Positions 13,401 through 27,800 of a stretch of 64,000 nt of DNA are shown here, in pieces. A program made the translations under genes and the position numbers. Numbering within the stretch: the stretch's first letter is position 1; each line of letters starts with the position of its first letter. The notes below the pieces were generated by a model. It was not told the origin of the DNA. It did no database searches and was given only the letters and a program-made list of their open reading frames with translations. The DNA is from Leptasterias polaris (lineage: Eukaryota > Echinodermata > Asteroidea > Forcipulatida > Asteriidae), in contig JAZGTN010000037.1 of the NCBI GenBank assembly GCA_037783415.1, forward strand, positions 3,224,001 through 3,288,000. The letters are read 5' to 3'.

Positions 13401-16400
13401 CCAAAAAGCACCCTGATGGAAATTTACATTTCTACTGGAACATTTAAAGTCACCTGGAAATAGATTTTTTTTTTTTTTTAAATATAAGAGTATATGTATA
13501 TTAACAATAAAACAATTTTTTGAGTAATTGTTTGTCAGTATTTATATGTTAAAAAAATAGATAAAGTTGTTTGGGGGCGACTCCGCCCATCCCTTTTTGT
13601 GACGTCAATCGAGGAAGACTTCGCCTCGATTGAACATCGACCCCACTCGAACTTGCCTGCATTTACGTTGTATATACACGTGCAAGTAGTGAGATTGTAC
13701 GTTTCCTGCAGATCCCAAATATAGGCAGTTACGGGCATCGAAAGTTAGGCTAACGAGGGCAAAGTGGTCCGGTCCGACGTCGTTTTCAGCGCTATGCAGC
13801 GAACACTTGGATAGCCCGGGGATTTTTTCGTTGGTAGTAGTGTGCAAGGGAAGTTGCAGTGAAGCTTAGGTTACCAGCGAAATGTTTCTGGTGGAAAAAC
13901 AATACCAGTTGGCGCCCCTTGAAATGTTCCAGTAGAAATGTAAATTTCCAGACAATTAAATAAATATCCTTCATTCATTGAATTTGAAACAACAATTTTG
14001 TTTTGTTTAGATTGATAACTGAAGTGCGTCACATTCACAGACAGATGATCGGCAAACGACCCTAGGCCACTGTTTAGTTAATCACTTGTCAGGCCTTGGA
14101 GCCACTATTAATACGGAACGGTGAAGAAAAGTTAGGCAAAATGACATCTTTCAATCTTAAATTTTACTTAAGCTATTTTAGTGATACGGAATTATTAGTA
14201 GCTTAATTATTTTAATTAAACTCAATGAATGGGCTGACATGCGAGACGTTTGCATGCGTAGGCAAATGTTTTTATTTATCATACAAAAATAAAATTTTGT
14301 TCTGGAAGGAAAATAATAATATAGAACAGAGTAAAATATGATTACTTGTGGAACAGGGGGAGGAGTCAGAGACTGAGCATAATAAATAATAATACATAAC
14401 AATAAAGCACAGATGAGTGGGGAGTACAAATTAAGCATTCTCATGTGACTGAACAATGGCATTGCACTAAACATCATTTAAATCAAACTTGCCGATGGCT
14501 TTTTAAATGAGTTTTTTTTGTAGTTCAGTTGTGCAGAGTGTTCAACTTTACTACAGGATGGGACTGAATGTTTCCCCTTCCCCAGACTAGTTACGCATAC
14601 TACCTTTAAAGGGTATGTACAATGTTGGTAAGATTGAATATACAAATGTTCACAGATTTGCACATAACTTACATGATATAAAGATGGTCATATGGTGGAA
14701 AACTTCCCTTGAAATAGTTTTGCTTGAAATGCCATAGTTTTTAGGAAATGAGTAAAACAAAAGTCTTTATCCTGCAGGATAAAATCCCATGTTTAAAAAA
14801 AAGCTAAAACATAAAATGAGGTTTTTCACTGACTCCGAAGACCGATTGAGCTTAAACTTTCACAGGTTTGTTATTTTATGTATATGTTAGGTCCCACCAA
14901 GTTTGTTTATATGTCTTTGGCAATTACGAATGCTGTACACACCCTTTAACCCTTGTCTGTGGAAGAACATTACTTTATGAAAAGCACATTATATCCTCAG
15001 CTCACAAAATACACTAGATGTACTTCTTTCTCTTCTTTCTAACTCATCGTCTTTCTAACTCTCTCACTTTCCCCGTATTTTTCATTTTTAAAAGCCCGTA
15101 TCTTGAAGGCATTGCAATAAGAGAAAATCACTCCAGGCAGATTTTGGCTCTCCAACCATTTTTTGTGTCCCATTTATCTTGAACTGCAAGGCAACTGTTT
15201 CAAGATTCATTTCACGAAACAACTTTTTGGGACAAAATAATTTCTCTTGATGATTGATACTTGTCCTTGCTTTACACCAAGGGAGCATTGAGATTATTTT
15301 TCTGTGCTGCTGATCAAATAACGTCTTTTTCCCGCCCTGTAATGACTGTCTCTCATCTGAACATGTCATGGCCAAGCAGTCTAGTGCATCAGATTCAAGC
15401 TCCGATGCCTGAATCATCGGAGTGTGGGTTCGAGTCCCGGTCATGACACTTGTGTGCTTAGGCAAGACACATACTGCTTCTCTTAACCCAGGAGTATAAA
15501 CAGGACCCTGGGAGGGCTGAGACATTATTGTGTTGGATTAACCCTTTTGTGCTAACTGAAGCAGCTCAGGGGTTGTACATTGTATGCTCCCCAAGGAGTT
15601 GAGAAAGTTTGACAAATGGTCTACATGTAAGTATATCTGATGAACAGGGCCCAGTTTCCTAGAGCTGCTTAAGCAGAAGAAGTTGCTTAACAATTGTCTG
15701 CTAAGCAGAAATGAGCAGGATACCAGTCACAAATTCTACATGAGACATGGTAGTTTGGCTGGTAACCTTATTCTGATAAGCGAATTTTTTGTGTGCTGTA
15801 AACCGCCTTGATCTAGCTACTGGGATATGTGCACTATATAAGAACCCAATAATATTACCATTATTATTAGATGATGTACAAGTTTCCAAATACAAGGTTT
15901 CAAAATGCTTGAAGTCATACAAAGGGAAAAGGGCAGGGAAATGGACAGGGGAAAATACAAGGTTTCAAAATGCTTGAAGTCATACAAAGGGAAAAGGGCA
16001 GGGAAATGGACAGGGGAAAATACAAGGTTTCAAAATGCTTGAAGTCATACAAAGGGAAAAGGGCAGGGAAATGCACAGGGGAAAATTCAAGATATATTAA
16101 TTGTCCACTTCAATGATAAGATCAGGCTCACCTTGAAGTATTTAATGGAAATCATTTCTCTTTGCTGAATTACACAAAATAAAAATAAAAACCAATGAAA
16201 GACCTTCTTTGTCCGATTCTGAACCTTATCTGAAATCTTGTTTTACTTTTTTCAAATTGTTTTAAATTGAGACAGACATCTGCACAAATGTCATTGCATT
16301 AGAGACTTCTCTCCGGTGTACATGTCTCCAATGCATTATTGCTAATACAATCCTCAATGTCATCAGGAAAGTAGGAAAACGTCCACAAGTCACGTCCAAG

Positions 16401-19400
16401 TGATTTGTCACATTCACTCTATCAAAGATGAACGACCATTACGGGAGGAGTGGGGACGACAAATTAGAATGACTAATGGCTAAATTCCATGTTTTTTAAA
16501 TGAGGGTAGGGAAGAAAAATGTCAATGTAATCAACTGGTTCTCTTTGATAGAAGATTTTTATTCAATGAGTGGGGGGGGGGGGGGGGGAGATAAGTCTCT
16601 GGTTCAGGCTTTCTGGCACAATGCCATCAGTTTACAACTATAGAAAGAATTATCCTCCATTAGGAATATCTTTATTTCCTTGGGACCAAAAAAAAAAACC
16701 CCAAAACTAATACAAATGCCATTTTACTTTATGGTTGTTTACTCTTTTCTGCTATAAATAGACCCCTGGCTAGATACTGGCTACCCACAGTCAGCCATTT
16801 TGAAAAGTCAAATTGCATGTTAAAGATATTGTGAGCTTTGTTAACATGCGTGCGTTGCCTAAAAATGCACACTGCACAGTATAACACATGGGGTAACTGA
16901 CTCCCCAAAAGGGCTCAGCCAAGATTTTCATGTGATGATGACGTCCGGTGAATTGGGTCAATAGGAATACTGGGGTTATGGGATCAAATCCTACATACTC
17001 CCCGGTCAGAATTGACCATGGCCCAATTTCATAGATTATTTTGACTCGGGAGTTTTTAGAGGCCGAATGTCTTGTCACAGACCTTTTTTTCCTTGCAGCA
17101 CCAAGTACACAGTGCTTGAATCACATACCGAGGTAGGTGTACAGACTAAGGAAACATTGTTCCTGCCCTTTTCTTTTATTGTCCATCAAATCTTTATTTT
17201 TTTTAGGTTGGATCTACAACTTTGCACGGTGGGGAAACAGTCTAGAAACTCAAGGTAATACCATATGTGATAGTTTCTCTAATGACCTGGGTTCTGCATC
17301 AGTTTCACAAATATCTGGGCCCCCCTGAAGTATGAGAATAAATAAGAGATTGAATTGAATTGAATTGAATTGAATTGAATTGAATTGAATTGAATTGAAT
17401 TGAATTGAATTGAGCTGTGGCGTTCTGAAAAGAAACGTAATGGTGAAAACATCTTGTTTCAGTCAAAATGCTCTGATCGTCTTCAGGATAAAATCTATTA
17501 ACCCAGCATTGCCCTGTATTAAATATGCACAATGCCATGCATTTTTAGCTATAAATTACTACCTTTTGCATAGGATTGAAAAAAAAATGTATAGAAATAA
17601 TGACTGCAGTAAAGGTATACACAAGTTCAAAGTTGGCATCCTAAACTTTATTATGGCAACAAGAACTTGAACTTTCACAAATTTTAAGGTCAGGTGGTGT
17701 GTTGTAACCAATACTACAATGGGCAGACTCGAGTATGTTATTAAAAAAAGGGCCTACTAGTCGCTATCAATACCTTGAGGGTTAATTGGTATTTTTCTCA
17801 AAAAAAGTTTGAAGGAAAAGAATGAGCAATCACAAAATCCTCAAATCAGGGGGACAAATCCAGACAAATCGAGGCCTGTTGTGTATTTCAAATTGCTGCA
17901 AAGTGTTTGTTTACTTTCTCACCTTTTCAATGACTTGCTTTTTCTTTTCCACAGGAAGAAGATCTGTCTTGTTTAAAACTACAACCATTTTAGAGCACGT
18001 TATTTCTCCAATTACCAGACACTGCAAGACAACGAGAAAGAAAAAATAATACGAGACCCTAAGTTCCAAATAAATTGAATGACCTCTGTTGGGTCAAGGT
18101 TCATAGAAAATAAAGGCGGGAGGCAATTTCAAAATTGACATTTTGCTACATGTCCTCAGCACATACCCACCATTAGTATTTTTAGTATCAAAACTGTTTC
18201 CACTTTTTTTCTTCTCGTGACTCCAATGACCGGTGGAGCTTAAACTTTCACAGGTTTGTTATTCCATGAATATGTTGGGTCACATTAAGTGGAGATAGTG
18301 GTCTTATTACACATGTGCTTTAAAGGTAGGGTAATCGTTTGTTTTTTGTTAACAAAATGCTGTTTGTTAGAATTATCAAAGAATGAATGACGGTTGCTGC
18401 AGGCTTCAAGCTTGAAGCCTTTCTCTCAAGCATCTAAAACAAACAATTCTACACAATAAGGGTGTTTTTTTCATTGCTTTTTTTGCAACTTTGATGACCA
18501 ATTGAGCGCAAATTTCCACAGGTTTGTTATTTTATGCATATGTTGGGATACACCGAGTGAGGACACTGGTCTGGTCTTTGACAGTTACCAAAAGTATACA
18601 CTGCCTTTAAAGATATTTACTAATGGCACAGCGAGGTCAATTAAGAGCGGCCAGCCACCAACCCGGTCATTACCACACAGTGAGTGAATACCCGGTCCTC
18701 ACACTGCTATTGCTTAATTCCAGCTCACTAACATCGATAATAACACATGACACTGACAGTGTGGGAACAAACAAACAAAATCAAACAAACAAAATCAAGC
18801 ATGAATGGGTTTGTTTATCAAATTAGAAGTATCGCTATGTAATCCACTTTCAAACATGATGCATTTGTGGATCGGAAGAGATCACTCCACTTGAAGGTTA
18901 TACAAACAATGAAACTCCTGGATTATAGAAACCCCAGGATTACATGGTCTAGACACGGAGGTCAGGAGCAAGCAGAACCCAGGCTCAATTGCACAAAAGA
19001 TCATTGAAATCGTGGGTCAGCGACTTACCAATTCATATTTGCCACACTGACTCTCTTCTGATTATCAAGGCACTTTCAAAGGACTCATTTGCCACACTGA
19101 CTCTCTTCTGATTATCAAGGCACTTTCAAAGGACTCATTTGTTTGAATCTATATTTTTGTAGCAAATTTGCTTCATATATTTAATTTCATTGTTTTATGT
19201 TTTTTGTTGCGCATAGAGGCTCCTGCATTATATGCTATATAAATGTCATGTTTTCACCCATCCAACCACTCCAAATTTTGAATTTTTAAATATTGACTGA
19301 TAATTTAAAAACCCTAACACTGAAGAACAAAGTAATGTCTCAAATGAAGCAAGTAAATATTTACAATTTCTCTCCCAGCTCAGGAGTTTTCAATGGCTTT

Positions 19401-22400
19401 TCCTGGCTTTCAACAGGCAACTCTTTTAGTTGAAACCGAAGATAAAACCCTCGCCATCTACCCATCTAGCGCAGAGGTAGACACAAGGTTGACAATTAAC
19501 AATAATTTTATTATTTGAGTTGAAAACTGAATTTTGTTTTGCAGTTATTTCTATTGACCAACCGACCCACAATAAAAAATTAAAAATTAAAAAATATAAA
19601 TTTGTAAACATTGATTATTTTGAATGGCCCCTTATATGTTATATCAATTGTAGGTCAATCCAATAGAAAGCATTTTCGATTGATCTATTGTTGTGGACGC
19701 TAGCTTATTGTTTTGTCATGAGATTTTTAATGGCCCACCAGTGCTATTTGTCATATTTGACTGTAGCTGGCGGGTTTGGTTTGTGTAAAAAACAAACAAA
19801 TAAAAAAGTTGAAAAAATTTCAAATAAAGAGGAAACAATCTGGAACCCACACCAATGTAGTATTTTTCATATTTCCATGGCAAAAAAAAACCCAAACAAA
19901 AACTAAACAAACACAACAACAACAACAAATAATCCTAAAGGAATAACGGCTGACAAACTGACAAGTTCCTTGGTTCACAGCTTTATATCAATTTCTAAAC
20001 ACAGAGTAAACTGCCTGCCACACAAAAACTTTTTAGCGTTTTTCGGTTTAACACCCTCTCATCAAGTCTTCTTAGTTGATCAAATGGGATTCAAAACAGG
20101 CAGATAAACTGAGAGGATTGCATGCTTAATGTATGTTGGTTCACAAACGCTCTTGCATCAATCCAAACACCCTCTCAGCAATTCTTTACCTCTGCAGATT
20201 GAGTCTGCATTCCTTTAGTGACATCAATCACCAACATCATTAGGTCGATAATCTGTGCGCCTGGAAAGAGAGAAATAAAGAAAGAAAAGAAACCACAAGG
20301 ATATTAGATTTCTTCTTGATAACCCCTTCTCTTGATTGGACACTCTCTTCATCAGGAAGCCTCTAATGATTTTTACACTTCTAGTATATTATATATTTTT
20401 GTCTGGATTAAATCTCGTCTCCTCTATAGGTATTCTAGCTTAGTATTGTCCTAAATTTGTCACAATACAATGCAATCTGTTGGTAACTCAAGACTCAATA
20501 ATAATAGCGGGTATTTATAGAGCGGTACACTGGGTACCACAGCGCTTTACAAGAAACTATACAATAAGCGGATAAATAAAGGCACTAGTAATTGGAAAGA
20601 CAGTTGGTCAATGGAAATCAACCATTGAACAGGAAAGTTTTGAGATGTTTCTTGAAAACTTTAAGTGGCTTTGTGGCGTGTCGTGGCCGAGCGGTCTAGA
20701 GCACCGGACCTAAGCTCTGGTGTTTTCAGCAGCAGAGTGTGGGTTCAATACCCGGTCATGACACTTGTGCCCCTGAGCAAGGCACTTAACCATAATTGCT
20801 TCGAAAAAGTTGGGAAGGTAGTGCATTCTGCTCTACCAGACAGGCTCCTAGTGGATGATACCCATGCCTACATCCTTAAGGACTGTGAAGGGGGTAACCC
20901 TGTTTCAGCCCCAGGAGTAGGAGGCAACGTGCCCCTGGTGTCAATTGATTTGGGTCGATAGCCCAAATCAGTTATGTGTAGCCCTCACCTTGAAGTGGCC
21001 GTCCATGGCCTTGTGAGTAAGGCGATACTCAGCGGAACGAATTTGATGAGGGAGATTGTTTCAAAGGCTCCACAAGACTCAACAAGTTAGGAATCTGATA
21101 AGCATTGGAATGTCTGGCCAGTTGCTAAAAGCGTGGGTGGTTTCGGGAGGTACCAAATCCATCAAAATACTCCACTTTTTAGTAGCTCAACAGCAGAGTA
21201 TTTGGACTGTGATAGGATTGGTATTATTGGCCTTATGCTAGGAGTGTGTGGCTTGGTGGTGCCAAATCCATAACATTCAATTGAAACAATGACTGTGTGG
21301 AGGATTTCGGGTGACTAATGGCCAAATTGTACAGGGAAAGAAATTGATCAAAATGATAAATCCTTTACATCTTCCATAACAATTCTGACACCAAATTACA
21401 TACATAAAACAAATTATGTACATGTATTACACCAGAGTGCAACCAACTGATCTGGGACCCTTAGACGGGCCCAAACACTTCAAGGGCTTGCATGCTCACA
21501 GTCAATGGTTTACCCTGAAAATGTATCACAGACTATTTCAAATTTGGGATTGCAGTTTTAAAAAAACCTAAATTTCACAGAGCTGTATTAGTGGAGGAAT
21601 TATCGTTCAGCAAATATATATAGATGGTTCCCAATAGACGCCTTCTTTACAAGTAACTTGGTTTTGGCATTGAGCTGCGTCATTCGGTTTAACTTTTCCA
21701 CGCAGGCAAGTGGTTCACGGACCAATCATGCACAGAATTTCATGAAAACTCCAGGGTGCTGCGGTATTATCGCAAAACGCATAGTTGTGCATTTAAAACA
21801 TTTTTGACTTGCCTGTAAAGATGGCTGACTTTACACTGTGTGTTGTCAAGTGAGTGGGAGCTACAATGTATCTGTACACTAAGCCAAAATGAGTGGAGAA
21901 CCAGTCACAAAAAAACATGGTTGTTTGGTTGGTAAACGGTTCCTGATAAGCAACATTTGGCTGTAATGAGCAATTTGAGTGCTCAAGCAGCTAGTTGGTC
22001 CCCTGGTACAGTTTAAGTAGACTCAGTCTGAACCTCTGTTGATGGGGTCCTAATTGCACTATAGAGGTGTAGACCCAATTCACCTCGGCCCAATTTCATA
22101 GAGCTGCTTAAGCAGAAGATTCTGCTTACAAATATTTTACTTACAGCAAAACTTAGCAGGAAACTAGTCAGAAATGGTGCGTGTGATACCATATGGTATT
22201 TTGGCAGGTAACCTTATACTAGTAAGCATAATTTTCTTTTTCCCAAATGCTTGAAAAGTCGCTTGATGGCTTCCCAATATGTCACAGATGCAACATAAGG
22301 CATTTAATTGTACTCACGATAATTTTTTTTGCGCTCAAAATTGGGTGCTTGTCTGACCACAGATTTTTACATCAAAATTTTACATCACAGATGTACAAAA

Positions 22401-24808
22401 AATTGTTTAAGGAGTAGGCCCCAGTTACTGGGTCGAGGAAGTATTGAGAATGACATTCGACATAATAGGGGAAAAATTTCCATGATCAATGAGATTTTCA
22501 AATTTATTCTTCAAGAACATGGAAAGGTTTGTTTATATTCAGGGAAATTTCTGCAGAATCAGGGAGAGTTGGCAGCACATCTCAAACAGTACACCATTCA
22601 TTTCTTATGGAGTCAACATTGTTTAATTTCAGACTCAACTGAGGAAGAACCGTCATCAAATAAAGTAGATTTGTGTTCAAAGTGAGAGCACATGTGCCGT
22701 ACATGTTCTTGCGGACACATGTGCCGTACTTGCGGGCACATGTGCCGTACTTGCAGACACATGTACATGTACCATACTTGCGGACACAATCAAAATTTAT
22801 CCCAACCATGTTAATAGAGGAAGGGACCATGGATAAATTAAGAACGCATTCACACGCGTGAGTTCCAAAATGTTCACGGCCCCATGCAACGATGGGATTT
22901 GCACTCCAGTGATTTGTAGGTTCCCTCATTATCGAACTCTATTGTTGGTGCCTTTTGTTGATCAGAATACACTGACAAGGCAGCGCAAAAGTAGCCCACA
23001 AAAGGAGTGAAGGATTAGTGTTTGCAGTCTAGCTCATGTATACTAGGGCTTATCTAGTAAGCCGATTATAACTACACAACACCATTGTTCCTTTGTTATA
23101 CAGTGAGTCTCCCTCAAGACCAGGTGATTGCAGAAGAACACTTGACAGTGCATGACACTGTGTGGATTTCTTTTGTTTGAGCTTTGGATCACTGCGGTAC
23201 CCGTGACATAATTTATCCATGCTCCCTAATATAAAATTGATAATTGAGACAACTCTATGCTGCAAAAGTGTCTGATTGAACATAGTAACACTGAGGGATT
23301 TCGACAGATGGTGACTTACATGTGTAAAGGGTATTCCCATTGGTACATGTAATTACTCTTAAAATTAACCCTCCTACTGTTCGCAACATTTTCAAGTGAG
23401 TTGACCAACCATTTGAAACCATTCAACTGCCAAAGTTGTGTATGGTGGCACAACTGTGCACAGAACTAACTGTGTACTGTGTACATGCATTCCCTCATCA
23501 TGGTATCATATTGCAAGGCTGGCATAGCTTATCTATCATTCAGAACCACAGTGAATGGTATTGAATGGTCAGACAGCAAGAGGGTTTTAATGACCATAAA
23601 AACTTACTCAGTAAGAAACACTCCAGCTGTTGATAATGTTTAATATTTTGAGAAAAGATTCCCTTCTACGGAGTGCGGTTTTAGACAAAGGGATTCAAAA
23701 TTCAATCTGAGAAACGTTTCATGCATGAAATGTTTCTCAGATTATGTATTCCAATTACGGATTATTCTTACATAATTAATCCGGTTTTGGGGGCAATATC
23801 TCAAAAATGCTACCACCTTTTGAAATGAAATTTTCACAGGTTAAGTTTATTGTATATATCTACGTTTATATAGAATTAAAACAATTGATCGGTTCCAAGA
23901 TCCAAAGGTATACTTGTTTTTAAGCAAATCTATAAAATTAATGTTTAACAGGAAAGTACACATTGTTCCGACAAGATTAAATGAAATCTCATCACCATTT
24001 ACTTTTAAAAAAAAACATCAAGCAAACAGCCTGTGATGAATTCATCAAAATCTTCAAGAGAAAACAATAAAAATGTTTTCAGACTTTTCTCAGGTGTTTT
24101 GTACACACTCCTACCAGGCTTATTTTGACTATAAGGCAATGCTGTTATATTGGGTCTTCAAATGCTACTGCCTTGACTTTGAAAATATCTACACATACAC
24201 AGATTTATACTTCTCTGGAAGTTTTTTTAAAATACGAAACTGCCAATTTTGACGCCTGAACTTTATTTCCCCTCATTGTGGCTTGTTATGATATATCTAT
24301 CATAAAAAACCACAATGCTAGCCTGCAATTTGATATTGATTGGTGAATGCATCTACACAGTACAGTCAACCCTCCTACTGTCGACATCATCCACGTTGGT
24401 TTTGAATTATCGTCTCGACAAACTATGCTAGCCTGCAGTATGATACAATGTGGTAAATGCATCTACATGTACAATGTAGGGCGTCATGGCCGAGTGGTTT
24501 AGATCATCGGATTCAAGTTCTGGTGGTTTAGTCACCGGGGTGTGGGTTCGAGTCCCGGTCGTGACGCTTGTGTCATTGAGTAAGAAACTTCGCTATAATT
24601 GCTTCTCTTCACCCAGGGGTATAAATGGGTACCTGCGAGGGTAGAGGTTGATATTGTGTTTGAAAAAGCCTTCTGAGCACCACAGCAGCTCAGGGCTGTA
24701 TACTCCCCAGGGAGCTGAGAAAGATTAAAGGAATGTTATTGGCCCAATGACCAGGGCACTAATGTAAAGCGCATTGAGACGTTAGAGTAAAAATTGCTAT
24801 ATAAGAAC

Positions 24809-24847
<39 letters not shown>

Positions 24848-27800
24848 CTACACAGTACACAGTCAACCCTCCTACTGTCTGACCAATCCTATTCAGCATC
24901 ATCCCCTGGTTTTGATTGAATGGCAGATTTAACACTGCCAATCTGTGATATGATATCATTTAGTGAATGTACATTATTCACTGATTGTTCAGTGCACTGT
25001 TGTTCTACACTGTACTACTTGGCATCACACACAAGCCAAAAAGGCGGTTGAGCACAAAAACTTCCTGCGCACAGACAAAAATATTGCTTGCAAGGAACTA
25101 GTCACCAGCCAAGGTACCATGCAATGTACATAGTTTGTAACTGGTTCCCCGCTGTTTTTGCTAAGCAGAAAAATCTGCCAAGCACCATTTTTCTACTGAA
25201 ATAGCAGTTGTATGAAATTTGGCCATGGGTAGTTCAGTGCCACCAAAAGGTCAGTCAACCCATTTGCAATTGCTGGGGAGTGTAAGGCATTACAAACCAA
25301 AACAGCATCTGGGCCCACAGCGGCTTACAGCAGAATTCCGCACTTATGGCCCGTACATTTACGCACTTTACAGGGCGCCGTAAGCGCAGAATTCCGTGGT
25401 AAGCACAGACATTAAGTCAGACCCGGCTTGAGTAATGTATAAGGCGCTAATTCTCAACAGTATCTTGCAATCAGTTTTAAGCATAATTTATTCATGTTTT
25501 CATTACTAATGGTGTTTCCTAACACCCAACCCTGAACCATGGGCTTTCAGTTGATCTTAAAGATAATGCACTGTACTGTATCTGAGGTTTATCCAGAATA
25601 AAATTAATTGAATATTTTCTATCAAACAGTAATAAGTATAAAAAGTGTTTATGGAGCACCTTATATGAGGGCCTCAAGGGGTTTTAAAAAGCAAGACAAG
25701 AAGTAATAAAAAAAGCTAAGCGATGCAGGAATAAAAAATACAACTAAACAAAAACAGCTTCTGCTAAAAGATTATACAATAAGTACATGTAGGTACTGTA
25801 CAGGTATAAACTTTGCAAATCTTGTTAATATAGACTGTGCAAGTCTCGCGCGTATCCGAACGAGAAAACACGTCAAACGAAGAACATTTTTATTTCTGAA
25901 ATCAAATCTTTGTTTTTAAATTATATCTCATGACAAAATCTGAACAACAAAAATAAATCATTACAATTTTATGAAATTAGTTTGAGCTTTTTAAAAAAAT
26001 ACGCCAAAGTGTGTTAATTATTATTAAAAACAAATTAAAACTCTGGGACAAGGATGCTTTTTTGATGTTAACTTTTTAGAAACCCCTTACGCGGATTCGT
26101 AAAGGTCAAACGGGTTTTAAATTGACCCGTATTGCAGTTTAAAGAGGAATGCCGACGCCTCAACACCATAGACTGCAATGAAAAGGGTTCGCTTTGCAAT
26201 TACAGCATCTGGCGATTATAATCGCGCATCCAAAACAAGCTTTTACATAAGTTTTATGATCGGAGGTGAGCACAAAATTCTTAATTTTTTGCAATAACCG
26301 GAAGCTGAGGTCAAGGTTAATTCTCGGGTTTTCTTCGTTATATATTGTTGAATTGGTTTTACTTTCATATTTTGTTATCACTTAGTATTACATTCCCAAC
26401 AACATGTATAATTTTCTAGGTCATAACCTACGTTAAACTAAAATAATTGACGAAACAAAATCTCGCCCACGTAAAACTCCATATGGTTGGGACCACTATG
26501 GTCCCGGAAGTTCGAATGCGCGCGAGACTTGCACAGTCTATTGAGGCAATTGTGTTAAGTTCAGCTTTTACTTCTCCTGTGTGGCTGGCAAGGGGAAGAT
26601 ATTTTTGCATCTGAGCACAGTTATCTATGCTGTGGATTTTCAAAAAAAACAAAAAACAAAAAAAACATCCCAGAACATGGAAAAGTTCAGAGTATACAGT
26701 GCTTAACACACATCAGTGTAAGGGTGCAACACAAAATTATATTCATTATCCCCGACCAAATTTAATATCTATGAAAAAAAACACTGAGCACGCAAGAAGG
26801 AGCAGTATAGATAGGTTGCAATATGACGTAAATCGGCCATCTTTACGGGTAATTTGGAACACACAGTCATGCGTTACGCGTGAGAACGGCGTGCAGCACG
26901 CGCACATTTCACAAAACTCATTGCATGATTGGTTAGTGAATGACGCGGCTGCGTTAATAATTTGAGCGCTTGACGCGCTTGCAAGCCAAAATGCGATTTG
27001 CCCGTAAAGATGGCGTCTACTGGGAACTATCTATTGCGTAAACATTAACCAAATTATGTACCTTCATGTATTTTGATTCTAACATTCTTCAAAGTACACC
27101 AGCAGAAAACAAAATAATTTGTTTTTATTTTATATAAAAAAATGTGTACTTTTTATTACATAATATGTTTGATTATTCAGTTCAGGAACAGCTTTGCCTA
27201 CACTGATCATGTTGGACTTTGTCTTGATTCAAATCGACAACAGACATCGCAAACTGCAAGTTTGCAAACATTACAAATCTTGCAGCTATGTACCTTATCT
27301 TGATTCAAAGACAGTACGTCAAACTAAAAACCAGCATCTGCAGCATTGCCAACTTTCACTAGTACAGCGCCACATCTTTAAGCTACTAATTTACACCTTC
27401 TGTGGCTCATCACTGCCGTCACCATCAAAAATGGGTGCACAAAACGACCGATCTCTCTCTCCCGCTCACAAAGTATATTTGGGGTTAGAAATGAGGCAAA
27501 TATGGGAAGAATTTAAGTCTAGCCCATGGGGATTAGTTACAGTGATTTTACTGTAGGCCAGTGTGTAGACAGGTCCATCGTCTCCAAACATGATTAGTGT
27601 TCAATCATAAAAAAGTACATGATGTACGGGGTCAACAGGGGTGGTCTGTACACTCTTGTGAACTTGTGTCCAGTTCAGCATTTGGGTGATGAGGTTTAGT
27701 CAAACTTGCGCCATTATTAGGTTTTGCTTCTGCATAAAATGTTGCTGGAACGACTTTCAGTAAAAGTAGTTATCTTACCTCCAGTGATTGTTTTAATGGG

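Larger units (their letters stand above)
12613..17922 (-). other. EEFSEC intron 5
   Basis: 5.3 kb, GT-AG. It holds a TIR element with a THAP-domain relic (13417-13950), a TTAA MITE (14610-14945), a tRNA-Leu SINE (15362-15620), a family-A MITE piece (15647-15789), a 65-bp triplication (15889-16087), a G-run (16571-16588) and a pentanucleotide repeat (17350-17413). 16090-17340 otherwise shows no feature. Confidence 0.85.
18022..20189 (-). other. EEFSEC intron 4
   Basis: 2.2 kb, GT-AG. It contains a family-B MITE (18324-18606), a short fold-back repeat piece (18648-18690), a LINE 3' relic (19030-19260) and AAC-rich low complexity (19785-19930). Confidence 0.85.

Noticed and set aside
24479..24570. 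tRNA-Leu gene
   Set aside because: The head has A and B boxes, but the acceptor and anticodon arms do not pair cleanly, and the same body and (ATT) tail recur in other copies, so it is a SINE.
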